Below are positions 1-7,700 of a stretch of DNA of 12,598 nucleotides, piece by piece; position 1 is the first letter of the stretch, and each line of letters starts with the position of its first letter. A model generated the notes under the pieces. The model saw only the letters and a program-made list of their open reading frames with translations. It had not been told where the DNA came from and ran no database searches. The position numbers were made by a program, and so were the translations under genes. The stretch comes from DASRSS01 sp035656335 (GTDB taxonomy: Bacteria > Actinomycetota > Actinomycetes > Mycobacteriales > Jatrophihabitantaceae): the NCBI GenBank assembly GCA_035656335.1, contig DASRSS010000275.1:1-12598 (forward strand), read 5' to 3'.

Positions 1-1838
1 GCATGGCGCTGCTCGAGGTCGTGCTGCTAGCCGGGCCGGCGTTCGCGGTCGGCGCGCGACGGCAGCGGCGCCAGCTGGCACTCGTCGCCAGCGCCGGCGG
101 CCGCAGCGCTGACCTGCGCAACGTCGTGCTGTCGAACGCGATCGTGCTCGGCGCGGCCGCGGGCGTGATCGGCATCGCGCTGGCCGTCGTCGGCATGGCA
201 ATCGGCATCCCGACGCTGGGGACGCTGGCCGATCAGGTGCCTGGGCACTTCGACGTCCGTCCGGCCGAGCTGGCGCTGCGGGTGCTCGTCGCGGTGCTGA
301 CCGCGCGGGCCGCCGCCGCGTTCCCGGCACGCGCGGCCGCCCGGACGGACGTGGTGGCCGCGCTCGCCGGGCGCCGCGGCACGCTGCGCACGCGCAAGCG
401 GGTCGTGGCGATCGGGCTGGTCGTCGGCGCGATAGGTGCGGTGATCGCCATCGGCGGCGCGACGCACTCGTCTAACGGCGCGATGGTCATCCTGTTCGGC
501 GTCGCCCTCGTGGAGTTGGGCCTGATCGCGTGCACGCCGGCGTTGATTGGATGGGTGGGCCGGCTCGGCAGGCAGTTCCCGCTCGCGCCACGCATCGCGC
601 TGCGCGACGCGAGCCGCAACCGGTCCGCGGCCGCGCCGGCGGTCGCCGCCGTGATGGCCTCGGTCATCGGTGCGATGGCCGCGATCCTCGTCGTCGCGTC
701 CACGACGGACCAGGACGGCCGCGACTACCAGGCGTCGCTGCCGATGAACGCGGCCTGGGTCGATCTCGACAGCGGCAACCGGCTCGACGGCAACGAGGTC
801 GACACCCGATCGGTCGTGGCGGCGGTCCGGGCGGCGCTCCCCGTTGCCGACAGCGTGGTGGTGCGCGGGCCGTCGCAATCGTGCCCCCTGACCAAGCCGA
901 ACTGCACCATCGGCGAGATCGACTTCACCAACCCCCGCTGGATGATTCGCAACGGCGGATCGCGTGCCCTCGCCGGTTACCTGCCGAACACGATCGTCGA
1001 CGACGGCTCCGGCGTGACCGCGCTGTTCGGCAAGCCCGAACCCGCGGCCGCGGCGGCATTGCGCGCCGGGAAGGTGGTCGTCGTCGACGCCGCCGCTGCC
1101 GGCAAGGACGGCGCCGTGCGGCTGACCGGCTCGCACGGCGCCGCGGACACCGTCGGCACAACCGCGGCGAAGGCCACGCAGCTGACCGTTCCCGCGGTCG
1201 TCGTGCCGGACGGGTACCCGGCGGCGCAGCTGATCGTCCCGCCGACCGTGGCGGCGAAGCTGGGCGTCGCGGTGAAGGACCTCGGCGTCTTCGCCCGCGA
1301 CACCCGGGCGCCGTCCGACCGCGAGAAGCAGCAGCTCGCGGGCCGGCTCAACGCGATCGAGCCCGAGCTGTACGACTACATCGAGTCCGGTTACCACGAC
1401 GACCGCGCCTGGATGATGTACGCGCTGGTCGGCGTCGCCGCGGTGATCGCGATCGGGGCGGCGGTGATTGCGACCGCGCTCGCCGACGTGGACGGACGGG
1501 CCGATCTGGTCACGCTGGGGGCGGTCGGCGCGGCCCCGCGCACGCGCCGGGTGCTGTCGCTGTCGCGAGCCGGCGTGGTCGCGGGCGTGGGTGCGGTGCT
1601 CGGCACGGCTGCGGGCTTCATCCCCGCGATCGCCTACGTGCGCGCGACCCGGCTGCCCGCCTCCGCCATCGCCCGGGTGGCGGGCGTCTACACCGCGCAG
1701 AAACCGCCCGCCCAGCTGTACCTGGTCGTGCCGTGGCTCCCGACGGCCGCCATCCTGATCGGGATCCCGCTGCTCGCGGCGCTGCTGGCCGGCGCGTTCA
1801 GCCGCTCGCGGCTGCCGTCCGAACGTCCCTCCGAATGA
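1..1838 (+). CDS. FtsX/MacB-type ABC transporter permease, 5' end missing
   Basis: The reading frame is already open at the window edge (first whole codon at base 3), and the first residues lie inside a membrane helix followed by an Arg-rich segment typical of the first FtsX core domain, so the true start is upstream and the ATG at base 3 is not the gene start. About 611 residues are visible: helices near residues 2-18, 42-66, 88-108, 131-153, 158-178 and 206-232, a large extracytoplasmic domain at about 233-460, then a second FtsX domain with helices near 463-488, 520-545 and 572-602. A pair of cysteines about six residues apart in the outer domain (near bases 882-903) could form a disulfide. 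FtsX-family permeases work with a separate MacB/LolD-like ATPase to move lipids, peptides or proteins, or to transmit force to cell-wall enzymes; no ATPase is in view and it is expected upstream. Family call is firm; substrate is unknown. Confidence 0.88.
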   Translation, partial: MALLEVVLLAGPAFAVGARRQRRQLALVASAGGRSADLRNVVLSNAIVLGAAAGVIGIALAVVGMAIGIPTLGTLADQVPGHFDVRPAELALRVLVAVLTARAAAAFPARAAARTDVVAALAGRRGTLRTRKRVVAIGLVVGAIGAVIAIGGATHSSNGAMVILFGVALVELGLIACTPALIGWVGRLGRQFPLAPRIALRDASRNRSAAAPAVAAVMASVIGAMAAILVVASTTDQDGRDYQASLPMNAAWVDLDSGNRLDGNEVDTRSVVAAVRAALPVADSVVVRGPSQSCPLTKPNCTIGEIDFTNPRWMIRNGGSRALAGYLPNTIVDDGSGVTALFGKPEPAAAAALRAGKVVVVDAAAAGKDGAVRLTGSHGAADTVGTTAAKATQLTVPAVVVPDGYPAAQLIVPPTVAAKLGVAVKDLGVFARDTRAPSDREKQQLAGRLNAIEPELYDYIESGYHDDRAWMMYALVGVAAVIAIGAAVIATALADVDGRADLVTLGAVGAAPRTRRVLSLSRAGVVAGVGAVLGTAAGFIPAIAYVRATRLPASAIARVAGVYTAQKPPAQLYLVVPWLPTAAILIGIPLLAALLAGAFSRSRLPSERPSE

Positions 1839-1840
1839 TC

Positions 1841-1882
1841 ATTCCTGCATTCACCGCGCCGCAGCCCGGTGAATGGAGGATT
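1841..1882. terminator. Bidirectional hairpin between convergent genes
   Basis: The arms 1841-1856 and 1867-1882 are complementary over 16 bases with two mismatches. The inner nine pairs (CATTCACCG with CGGTGAATG) are perfect around a 10-base loop. It fills most of the 57-base gap between the permease stop and the stop of the convergent DUF2156 gene, so it can serve transcripts from both sides. There is no U-tract, which is usual for GC-rich actinobacteria. Confidence 0.6.
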
Positions 1883-1895
1883 CAGGCGCGAGAGG

Positions 1896-2900
1896 TCAGC
1901 GGCCGAACTCGAGCAGCAGCGCGGCCAGCGCCACCACGAACACCTGCCGCCAGCGCAGCATCACGAAGCGCTGCTGGTCGAACGAGTGGAACTTGCGCAG
2001 GTACAGGTACAGCCGCTCGACGCGGATCAGCGGGTCGAGCAGGTGCACCGCGCGGTAGGCGAGCCGCTGCAACGGCGTCAGGTGGTGCCGGTTCACGAAC
2101 AGGTCCGGAAACGGCGCGAAGGCCAGCGACACGCGCTCGACACCGTGCTCGCTGCCCCAGGCGACGACCTCGGCGATCAGCCGCTCGTCCACCCCGTTCG
2201 GCGCGCCCTTCGCGCGGATCGGCAGGTCGAGTGACAGGTCCTGCTTGCCGGCCCACAGGTACCGGTGCGCACCGACGATCCGTCCGGTCTTGTCGCGCGC
2301 GACCATGACGACGGCGTCCGGCTCGGTGCCGTCGAACAGCCGGCCGAGGATCATCGAGAAGCCGCGCCGGTCCTCGCGATGCGTGGCGGTCATCAGCGCG
2401 CGCAGCTCCGCGATGTCGCCGGCGGGCAGCTCGCCCTCGCGGAAGAACGCGACGGTCACGCCGGCGTTGCGGGTGCGCTGGATCGCCTGGCGCAGGTTGC
2501 GGTAGCGCCGGCCCTGGACGCTGAAGTTCTCGCGGTGCAGCACGACGTCGCGCCCGATGGGAATGGTGTGCAGGCCGTGCCGCGCCCAGCTCGGCTGCGA
2601 GCGCTCCCCCGCAGCCAGGACGGCGACCCGCAGGCGGCGGCGCTTCATCTCGGTCATGAACGCGTCGACGGCGGCGTCCCACGAGTCGAGGTCACCGACC
2701 GGGTCGCCGGCCGCGACCGCGGTGCCGACCTTGACGCGGTAGCCGATCGCGGCGGCGCCGTCCGGCGAGAACACGTACGCCTTCTCCGGCCGTAACGTGA
2801 AAGGAGCGAGGGGATCACCCTCGCTCAACGCCACCAGGTCGCGAACCCGGCGTCTTTCGTCCTCCTCGGCGGGCGGGACGGTGCGCGACGACCGCCGCAT
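1896..2900 (-). CDS. DUF2156 protein, lysyl-phosphatidylglycerol synthase catalytic-domain-like
   Basis: A 334-residue protein starting at the ATG at 2900-2898. It matches the C-terminal aminoacyltransferase domain of MprF/LysX proteins (tandem GNAT-like folds), which transfer an amino acid from aminoacyl-tRNA to a lipid. Recognisable blocks are KAYVFSPDG then GYRVKVG and AGDPVGD (residues 40-70), GRRYRNLRQAIQRTRNAGV (130-148), and SLDL followed by GAPNGVDERLIAEVV (223-246). The N-terminal multi-helix flippase part of MprF is absent, so this is the catalytic half alone. A C-terminal hydrophobic run (about 319-331) could touch the membrane. Its start overlaps the stop of the upstream YbbN-like gene by one base (TGATG), so the two are probably translationally coupled. 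A longer in-frame opening upstream lies over that gene and was not used. Substrate amino acid and acceptor cannot be told from sequence; a non-lipid acceptor is possible. Confidence 0.82.
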   Translation of the reverse strand: MRRSSRTVPPAEEDERRRVRDLVALSEGDPLAPFTLRPEKAYVFSPDGAAAIGYRVKVGTAVAAGDPVGDLDSWDAAVDAFMTEMKRRRLRVAVLAAGERSQPSWARHGLHTIPIGRDVVLHRENFSVQGRRYRNLRQAIQRTRNAGVTVAFFREGELPAGDIAELRALMTATHREDRRGFSMILGRLFDGTEPDAVVMVARDKTGRIVGAHRYLWAGKQDLSLDLPIRAKGAPNGVDERLIAEVVAWGSEHGVERVSLAFAPFPDLFVNRHHLTPLQRLAYRAVHLLDPLIRVERLYLYLRKFHSFDQQRFVMLRWRQVFVVALAALLLEFGR

Positions 2901-3853
2901 CAGAACAGCGCCCTTGCCATCTGCCGACGCGCCGGTGGAACCAGCGGATCGTCCGGGCCGAGCAGGTCGAAGTAGTCGACGAGCCGCAGCCGCACCTGGT
3001 CGCGCTCGTCGCCGGTCACGCGGACGATCAGCGCGAGCAGCCGCTGCAGCGCGGCTTCGGCGTCGCCGCCGGCCATCTCCAGGTCCGCCGCGGCGAGCTG
3101 TCCGGCCACGTCGTCGGGCCCCGCCGCGGTCGCGGCCGCGGGGTCCAGCTCGGCGACGCGCGCGAGCAGGGCGACCTGCCGCAGCGCGAGGGCGGCCTGG
3201 GCGTTGCCCGGCTCGGCGTCCAGGATCGCCTGGAAGCGCTCGGCGGCCAGCGCGTAGTCGCCATCCGCCAGGGCCGCCTCGGCGGCGTCGAAGCGCGGGT
3301 CCTCCGGCTGCTGCGGCTCGGCGGCGTCTGCGGCTGCGTCCGCCGCGGGCGCAGCCGCGCTCAGCCCGGCCTCGCGCCCGGCCTGCAGCACCGCGCCGAC
3401 GAACTCGCGCAGCTGCGGCTCCGGCAGCGCGCCCTCGAAGCCCGGCACCAGCTGACCGCCGATGACCGCGAACACCGCCGGCACGCCGCGCAGCTGCAGT
3501 GCCTGCGCGATGCCCATGTTCGCGTCCACCTCGATCTTGGCGAGGACAAGCGCGCCGGCCTGCTGGGTGGTGAGCTGCTCCAGCGTCGCGTTCAGCTGGT
3601 CGCTCGCGGGCGAGCGCGCCGACCACAGCGACAGCAGCACGGGCACCTGGAACGAGCGGTCCAGCACCTCGGCCTGGAAGCTGGTCTCGGTCACGTCCAC
3701 GACGTACTGGCCCGCGGTGGGAGCCGGGGCCTCGGCAGCGCGGGCCGCGGCCTCCGAGCGGGCCTTCACCGCGGCCAGGTCGACGGCACCGGCCATCGCC
3801 GCGGTGAGCGCCGGGCTCGGCTGGGCGGGACGGCGTTGCTGAGCGGGAGCCAT
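2900..3853 (-). CDS. ybbN: YbbN/CnoX-like thioredoxin-fold plus TPR protein, cysteine-free
   Basis: A 317-residue protein, start taken at the ATG at 3853; a GTG two codons earlier (3859) is a possible alternative. Residues 50-155 form a thioredoxin fold: a first strand and helix, VPVLLSLW (70-77), a central strand ALVLAKIEVDAN (101-112), and RGVPAVFAVIGG (122-133) with the conserved cis-proline at 125. Residues 185-317 are Ala/Leu-rich helical pairs like the TPR module of YbbN. In E. coli CnoX (YbbN) is a chaperone-redoxin that protects substrates and hands them to GroEL or DnaK. Here the WCGPC position reads W-S-A-R-S-P-A-S (77-84), so both cysteines are serines, and I see no cysteine in the whole protein. 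A holdase or scaffold role without redox chemistry is the likely reading. It heads a two-gene operon with the DUF2156 gene. Confidence 0.8.
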   Translation of the reverse strand: MAPAQQRRPAQPSPALTAAMAGAVDLAAVKARSEAAARAAEAPAPTAGQYVVDVTETSFQAEVLDRSFQVPVLLSLWSARSPASDQLNATLEQLTTQQAGALVLAKIEVDANMGIAQALQLRGVPAVFAVIGGQLVPGFEGALPEPQLREFVGAVLQAGREAGLSAAAPAADAAADAAEPQQPEDPRFDAAEAALADGDYALAAERFQAILDAEPGNAQAALALRQVALLARVAELDPAAATAAGPDDVAGQLAAADLEMAGGDAEAALQRLLALIVRVTGDERDQVRLRLVDYFDLLGPDDPLVPPARRQMARALF

Positions 3854-3871
3854 GCCCACCAGTTTCCCAGA

Positions 3872-3877
3872 TACTGT
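3872..3877 (+). promoter_or_regulatory. Candidate -10 box for a leaderless crotonase transcript
   Basis: TACTGT fits the actinobacterial TANNNT -10 pattern and ends six bases before the ATG at 3884, with no Shine-Dalgarno sequence between them. That spacing would put the transcription start at or next to the start codon. No clear -35 element is visible. It lies within the 30-base gap to the divergent YbbN-like gene. Confidence 0.4.
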
Positions 3878-3883
3878 GCGCCC

Positions 3884-4576
3884 ATGACGGTACGGGTGGA
3901 ACGCGACGGTCCGGTGACCACGGTGATCCTCGACCGGCCGCAGGTCCGCAACGCGGTGGACGGCCCGACCGCAGCCGCGCTGGCCGACGCGTTCGCCGCC
4001 TTCGACGCGGACGAAACCGCGTCCGTCGCGGTGCTCTGGGGAGCCGGCGGGACGTTCTGCGCGGGCGCCGACCTGCACGCCATGTCGAACCCGCTGAACC
4101 CGGACGTGACCGAGACCGGGCCGATGGGCCCGAGCCGGATGGCGCTGTCCAAACCGGTCATCGCGGCGATCAGCGGCCATGCCGTCGCGGGCGGACTGGA
4201 GCTCGCGCTGTGGTGCGACCTGCGCGTCGCGGAGTCCGACGCGGTGCTCGGGGTCTTCTGCCGCCGCTGGGGCGTGCCGCTGATCGACGGCGGGACGGTC
4301 CGGCTGCCGCGCATCGTCGGGCTCGGGCGCGCGCTCGACCTGATTCTGACCGGGCGCGCGGTGGCGTCCGACGAGGCGCTGGCGCACCAGCTCGCCGCGC
4401 TGCCGCAGGCCTGCCTGCGCTCGGACCGGCGCTCGGTCTACGACGCGCTGGGCAGCGACGAGCCGGCCGCGCTGGCGAGCGAGTTCGCGCACGGGCAGGG
4501 CGTGCTCGGCGACGCGCTGCGCGGTGCCGCCCGGTTCTCCGCCGGGGCCGGCCGCCACGGCGCCCCCGCCGACTGA
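3884..4576 (+). CDS. Crotonase-family (enoyl-CoA hydratase/isomerase-like) protein, short
   Basis: A 230-residue protein of the crotonase fold, which binds acyl-CoA thioesters and stabilises an enolate in an oxyanion hole. The family signatures are clear: WGAGGTFCAGADL (52-64) and SGHAVAGGLELALWCDLRV (97-115), the two loops that supply the oxyanion hole, followed by GVFCRRWGVPLIDGGTVRL (123-141). Glu106 lines up with catalytic Glu144 of rat mitochondrial hydratase, but the position of its second catalytic acid, Glu164, is Cys126, so ordinary hydration of enoyl-CoA is doubtful. The protein is also short for the family: after ASDEALA (161-167) it jumps directly to HQLAALPQ, omitting the usual GL-x-NRVVP stretch and the helix after it. 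The ATG at 3884 is preferred over one 48 bases earlier because homologous N-termini begin here and because of the -10 box. It is a single gene, with an inverted-repeat array behind it. Confidence 0.85.
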   Translation: MTVRVERDGPVTTVILDRPQVRNAVDGPTAAALADAFAAFDADETASVAVLWGAGGTFCAGADLHAMSNPLNPDVTETGPMGPSRMALSKPVIAAISGHAVAGGLELALWCDLRVAESDAVLGVFCRRWGVPLIDGGTVRLPRIVGLGRALDLILTGRAVASDEALAHQLAALPQACLRSDRRSVYDALGSDEPAALASEFAHGQGVLGDALRGAARFSAGAGRHGAPAD

Positions 4577-4584
4577 CTGCGCCC

Positions 4585-4711
4585 GAGTGGCCACTTGTAC
4601 CGTGAGTGGCCACTTGAACCGTGGAGTGGCCGGTTGTCGCCCGAGTGGCCACCTATAACTGGCCACTCGCGCGATAACTGGCCACTCGCGCGATAACTGG
4701 CCACTCGAGGT
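4585..4711. repeat. Seven-unit GAGTGGCC array, four forward and three inverted, 19-20 bp period
   Basis: The unit GAGTGGCC starts on the plus strand at 4585, 4604, 4624 and 4643. Its reverse complement occurs in the units at 4655-4673, 4674-4692 and 4693-4711, the first two of which are identical over 19 bases. The two halves mirror each other about position 4655.5. It fills most of the 152-base gap between the crotonase stop and the hrpA start. The remaining bases hold only the candidate hrpA promoter. It has no unique spacers, so it is not a CRISPR array. Confidence 0.9.
4624..4687 (+). terminator. 28-bp inverted repeat at the core of the array, possible terminator of the crotonase transcript
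   Basis: The arm 4624-4651 matches the reverse complement of 4660-4687 at 25 of 28 positions, around an 8-base loop. In plus-strand RNA two of the three differences become G-U wobbles and the third is a C-C mismatch. The innermost ten pairs (CGAGTGGCCA with TGGCCACTCG) are perfect. It is well placed to end the crotonase message 47 bases after its stop codon, but the tandem-unit structure suggests it is more than a plain terminator. Confidence 0.5.
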
Positions 4712-4715
4712 GAAA

Positions 4716-4721
4716 TACGCT
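4716..4721 (+). promoter_or_regulatory. Candidate -10 box for a leaderless hrpA transcript
   Basis: TACGCT fits TANNNT and ends seven bases before the GTG at 4729. The stretch between has no convincing ribosome binding site. A -35 element would fall inside the last inverted unit of the GAGTGGCC array, so a protein bound to the array could affect this promoter. Confidence 0.4.
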
Positions 4722-4728
4722 GGGGCCA

Positions 4729-7700
4729 GTGTCCGGACGTCCGCGCCAACGCGCCCAGCAGAGCGAGCGTGCCGCGCGGCGGGAAGCGCTGATCGCGGCG
4801 CGCGCCGCGGCCGTTCCGGCGATCACGTATCCGGACCTGCCGGTGAGCGTGCGGCGCGACGAACTCGCCGCCGCGATCCGCGAACACCAGGTCGTGGTCG
4901 TCGCCGGCGAGACCGGTTCCGGCAAGACCACCCAGCTACCCAAGATCTGCCTCGAGCTCGGACGCGGCGTGCAGGGTCTGATCGGGCACACCCAGCCCCG
5001 CCGCCTCGCCGCGCGCACCGTCGCCCAGCGCATCGCCGACGAGCTCGGCACGCCGCTCGGGGACGTCGTCGGCTACTCGGTCCGCTTCACCGACCAGGTC
5101 AGCGACCGCACCCTGGTCAAGCTGATGACGGACGGCATCCTGCTGGCCGAGATCCAGCGCGACCGGATGCTGCGCCGCTACGACACGCTGATCATCGACG
5201 AGGCCCACGAGCGCAGCATGAACGTCGACTTCCTGCTCGGCTACCTGCACGACCTGCTGCCGCGCCGTCCTGACCTCAAGCTGATCATCACGTCCGCCAC
5301 GATCGACCCGCAGCGCTTCGCCGAGCACTTCGGCAGCGACGTCCCCGTGGTCGAGGTGTCCGGACGCACCTACCCGGTCGAGATCCGCTACCGGCCGCTG
5401 GAGCCGGACGCGCCACAGGCCGCCGACGAGGACGACGCCGACGACCCGGACCACGACATCGTCCGCCGCGAGCCGCGCGACCAGATCGAGGCGATCACCG
5501 ACGCGGTCCGCGAACTGGACGCCGAGGGCCGCGGTGACGTGCTCGTCTTCCTGTCCGGCGAGCGCGAGATCCGCGACGCGGCCGAGGCGCTACGCGCGGC
5601 CGACTTCTACGACACCGAGGTGCTGCCGCTCTACGCGCGCCTGCCGACGGCCGAGCAGCAGCGGGTGTTCGAACCCCATGCGCAGCGCCGGATCGTGCTG
5701 GCCACCAACGTCGCGGAGACGTCGCTGACCGTTCCCGGCATCAAGTACGTGATCGATCCGGGCACCGCGCGCATCTCGAGGTACAGCCGGCGCACGAAGG
5801 TGCAGCGGCTGCCGATCGAGCCGATCTCGCAGGCGTCCGCGGGGCAGCGCGCCGGACGATGTGGACGTACCGCGAACGGCATCTGCATCCGGCTCTACTC
5901 CGAGCAGGACTTCGCGTCGCGGCCGCGGTTCACCGAGCCGGAGATCCTGCGCACCAACCTCTCCGCGGTGCTGCTGCAGATGGCGGCGCTGCGCCTCGGC
6001 GGCGTCGCGAACTTCCCGTTCCTCGACCCGCCGGACCGGCGCAGCGTGCGCGACGGCATCGCGCTGTTGCAGGAGCTCGGCGCGTTCGACCGCGACGGCA
6101 AGATCACCGAACTCGGCCGGCGGCTGGCGCGACTGCCGGTCGACCCGCGGATCGGCCGGATGATCCTGCAGGCGCAGCGCGAGGGCTGCGTGCGCGAGGT
6201 GCTGGTGCTCGCCGCCGCGCTGACCATCCCGGACCCGCGCGAGCGCCCGTCCGAGCACGAGGACGCCGCGCGCCAGAAGCACGCGCGCTTCGCCGACGAG
6301 CACTCGGACTTCCTGGCCTACCTGAACCTGTGGAACTACCTGCGCGAACAGCGCCGCGACCTGTCCGGCAACCAGTTCCGCCGGCTGTGCCGCGACGAGT
6401 TCCTGCACTACCTGCGCATCCGCGAGTGGCAGGACCTGGTCGGCCAGCTGCGCACGATCGCGCGCAGCATCGACATCGTCGAGTCTTCCGACGCGGACGA
6501 GCCGGCGGACCCGTCCCGCATCCACGCGGCGCTGCTCGCCGGGTTGCTCGGTCACATCGGCATGCGCGAGGCCGAGACGAGGCAGTTCCTCGGCGCCCGC
6601 AATTCGCGCTTCGTGATCGCGCCGGGCTCGTCGCTGTCGTCGCGCCCGCCGCGGTGGGTAGTGGTGGCCGAGCTGGTCGAGACCAGCCGCCTCTTCGGAC
6701 GGATCGCGGCGCGCATCGACCCGGCGGACGTGGAGCGGCTGGCCGAGCATCTGGTGGCACGCACGTACAGCGAACCGCACTGGGACTCCCGGCGCGGTGC
6801 CGCGATGGCGTACGAGCGGGTGACGCTCTACGGCCTGCCGCTGGTGCCGCGCCGGCGCGTGGGCTACGCCAGCGTCGAACCGGCCGAGGCGCGCGAGCTG
6901 TTCATCCGCCACGGCCTGGTCGAGGGTGACTGGACGACCCGGCACCACTTCTTCCGCGACAACCAGCTGCTGCGCGAGGAGCTGGAGACGCTCGAGGAAC
7001 GCACCCGCCGGCGGGATCTGCTGGTCGGCGACGAGGCGATTTTCGCCTTCTACGACCAGCGGATTCCCGCGAACGTGGTCTCGGCGCGGCACTTCGACGC
7101 GTGGTGGAAGAAGCAGCGCCATCGCACGCCGGACCTGCTCACGCTCACGCGCGACGACCTGCTCGAGCAGGAAACGCCCGCCGAGGCGACCGACACCTGG
7201 CAGGCGGGCGACCTCAGCCTCCCGGTGAGCTACCGCTTCGAACCCGGGGCCGAGGACGACGGCGTGACCGTCCATGTGCCGGTCGACGTCCTCGCCCGGC
7301 TCGGCGGTGAGCAGTTCAGCTGGCAGGTGCCGGCACTGCGCGAGGAGCTGGTGATCGCGCTGCTGCGCTCGCTGCCGAAGGAGCTGCGCCGCGCGTTCGT
7401 CCCGGTGCCGGACACCGCGCGCGCCGTGCTGGCCGCGCTGCAGCCCGGGCAGGAATCCCTCTTGGACGGCCTGCAGCGCGAGCTGCACCGCCGCACCGGC
7501 GTGCTGGTCCCGCTGGACGCGTTCGACTTCGACAAGCTGCCCGCCCACCTCCGCATGACGTTCTCGGTCGAGGACGCGTCCGGCGCCGTGATCGCGCGCG
7601 GCAAGGACCTCGCCGTACTGCGCGAAGAGCTGGCCGCCCCCGTCCGGGAGGCGGTCGCCGCGGCGGTCGCCGGCGAGCTGGAACGCACCGGACTGCGCGA

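Noticed and set aside
27..2308. Long alternative frames over the permease on both strands
   Set aside because: They overlap a gene with clear FtsX features, and their products are Arg/Pro-rich low-complexity typical of out-of-frame reading.
2900..4666. Extension of the YbbN-like protein upstream to base 4666
   Set aside because: The added 271 residues read antisense through the crotonase and the repeat array; the ATG at 3853 begins the conserved protein.
4585..4711. CRISPR array
   Set aside because: Units are only 19-20 bp apart, contain no distinct spacers, switch orientation half way and have no cas genes nearby.
5664..5678. A T-arm-like GGTGTTCGAACCCC stretch suggesting a tRNA
   Set aside because: It is inside the hrpA helicase core in frame, and there is no acceptor or anticodon stem around it.
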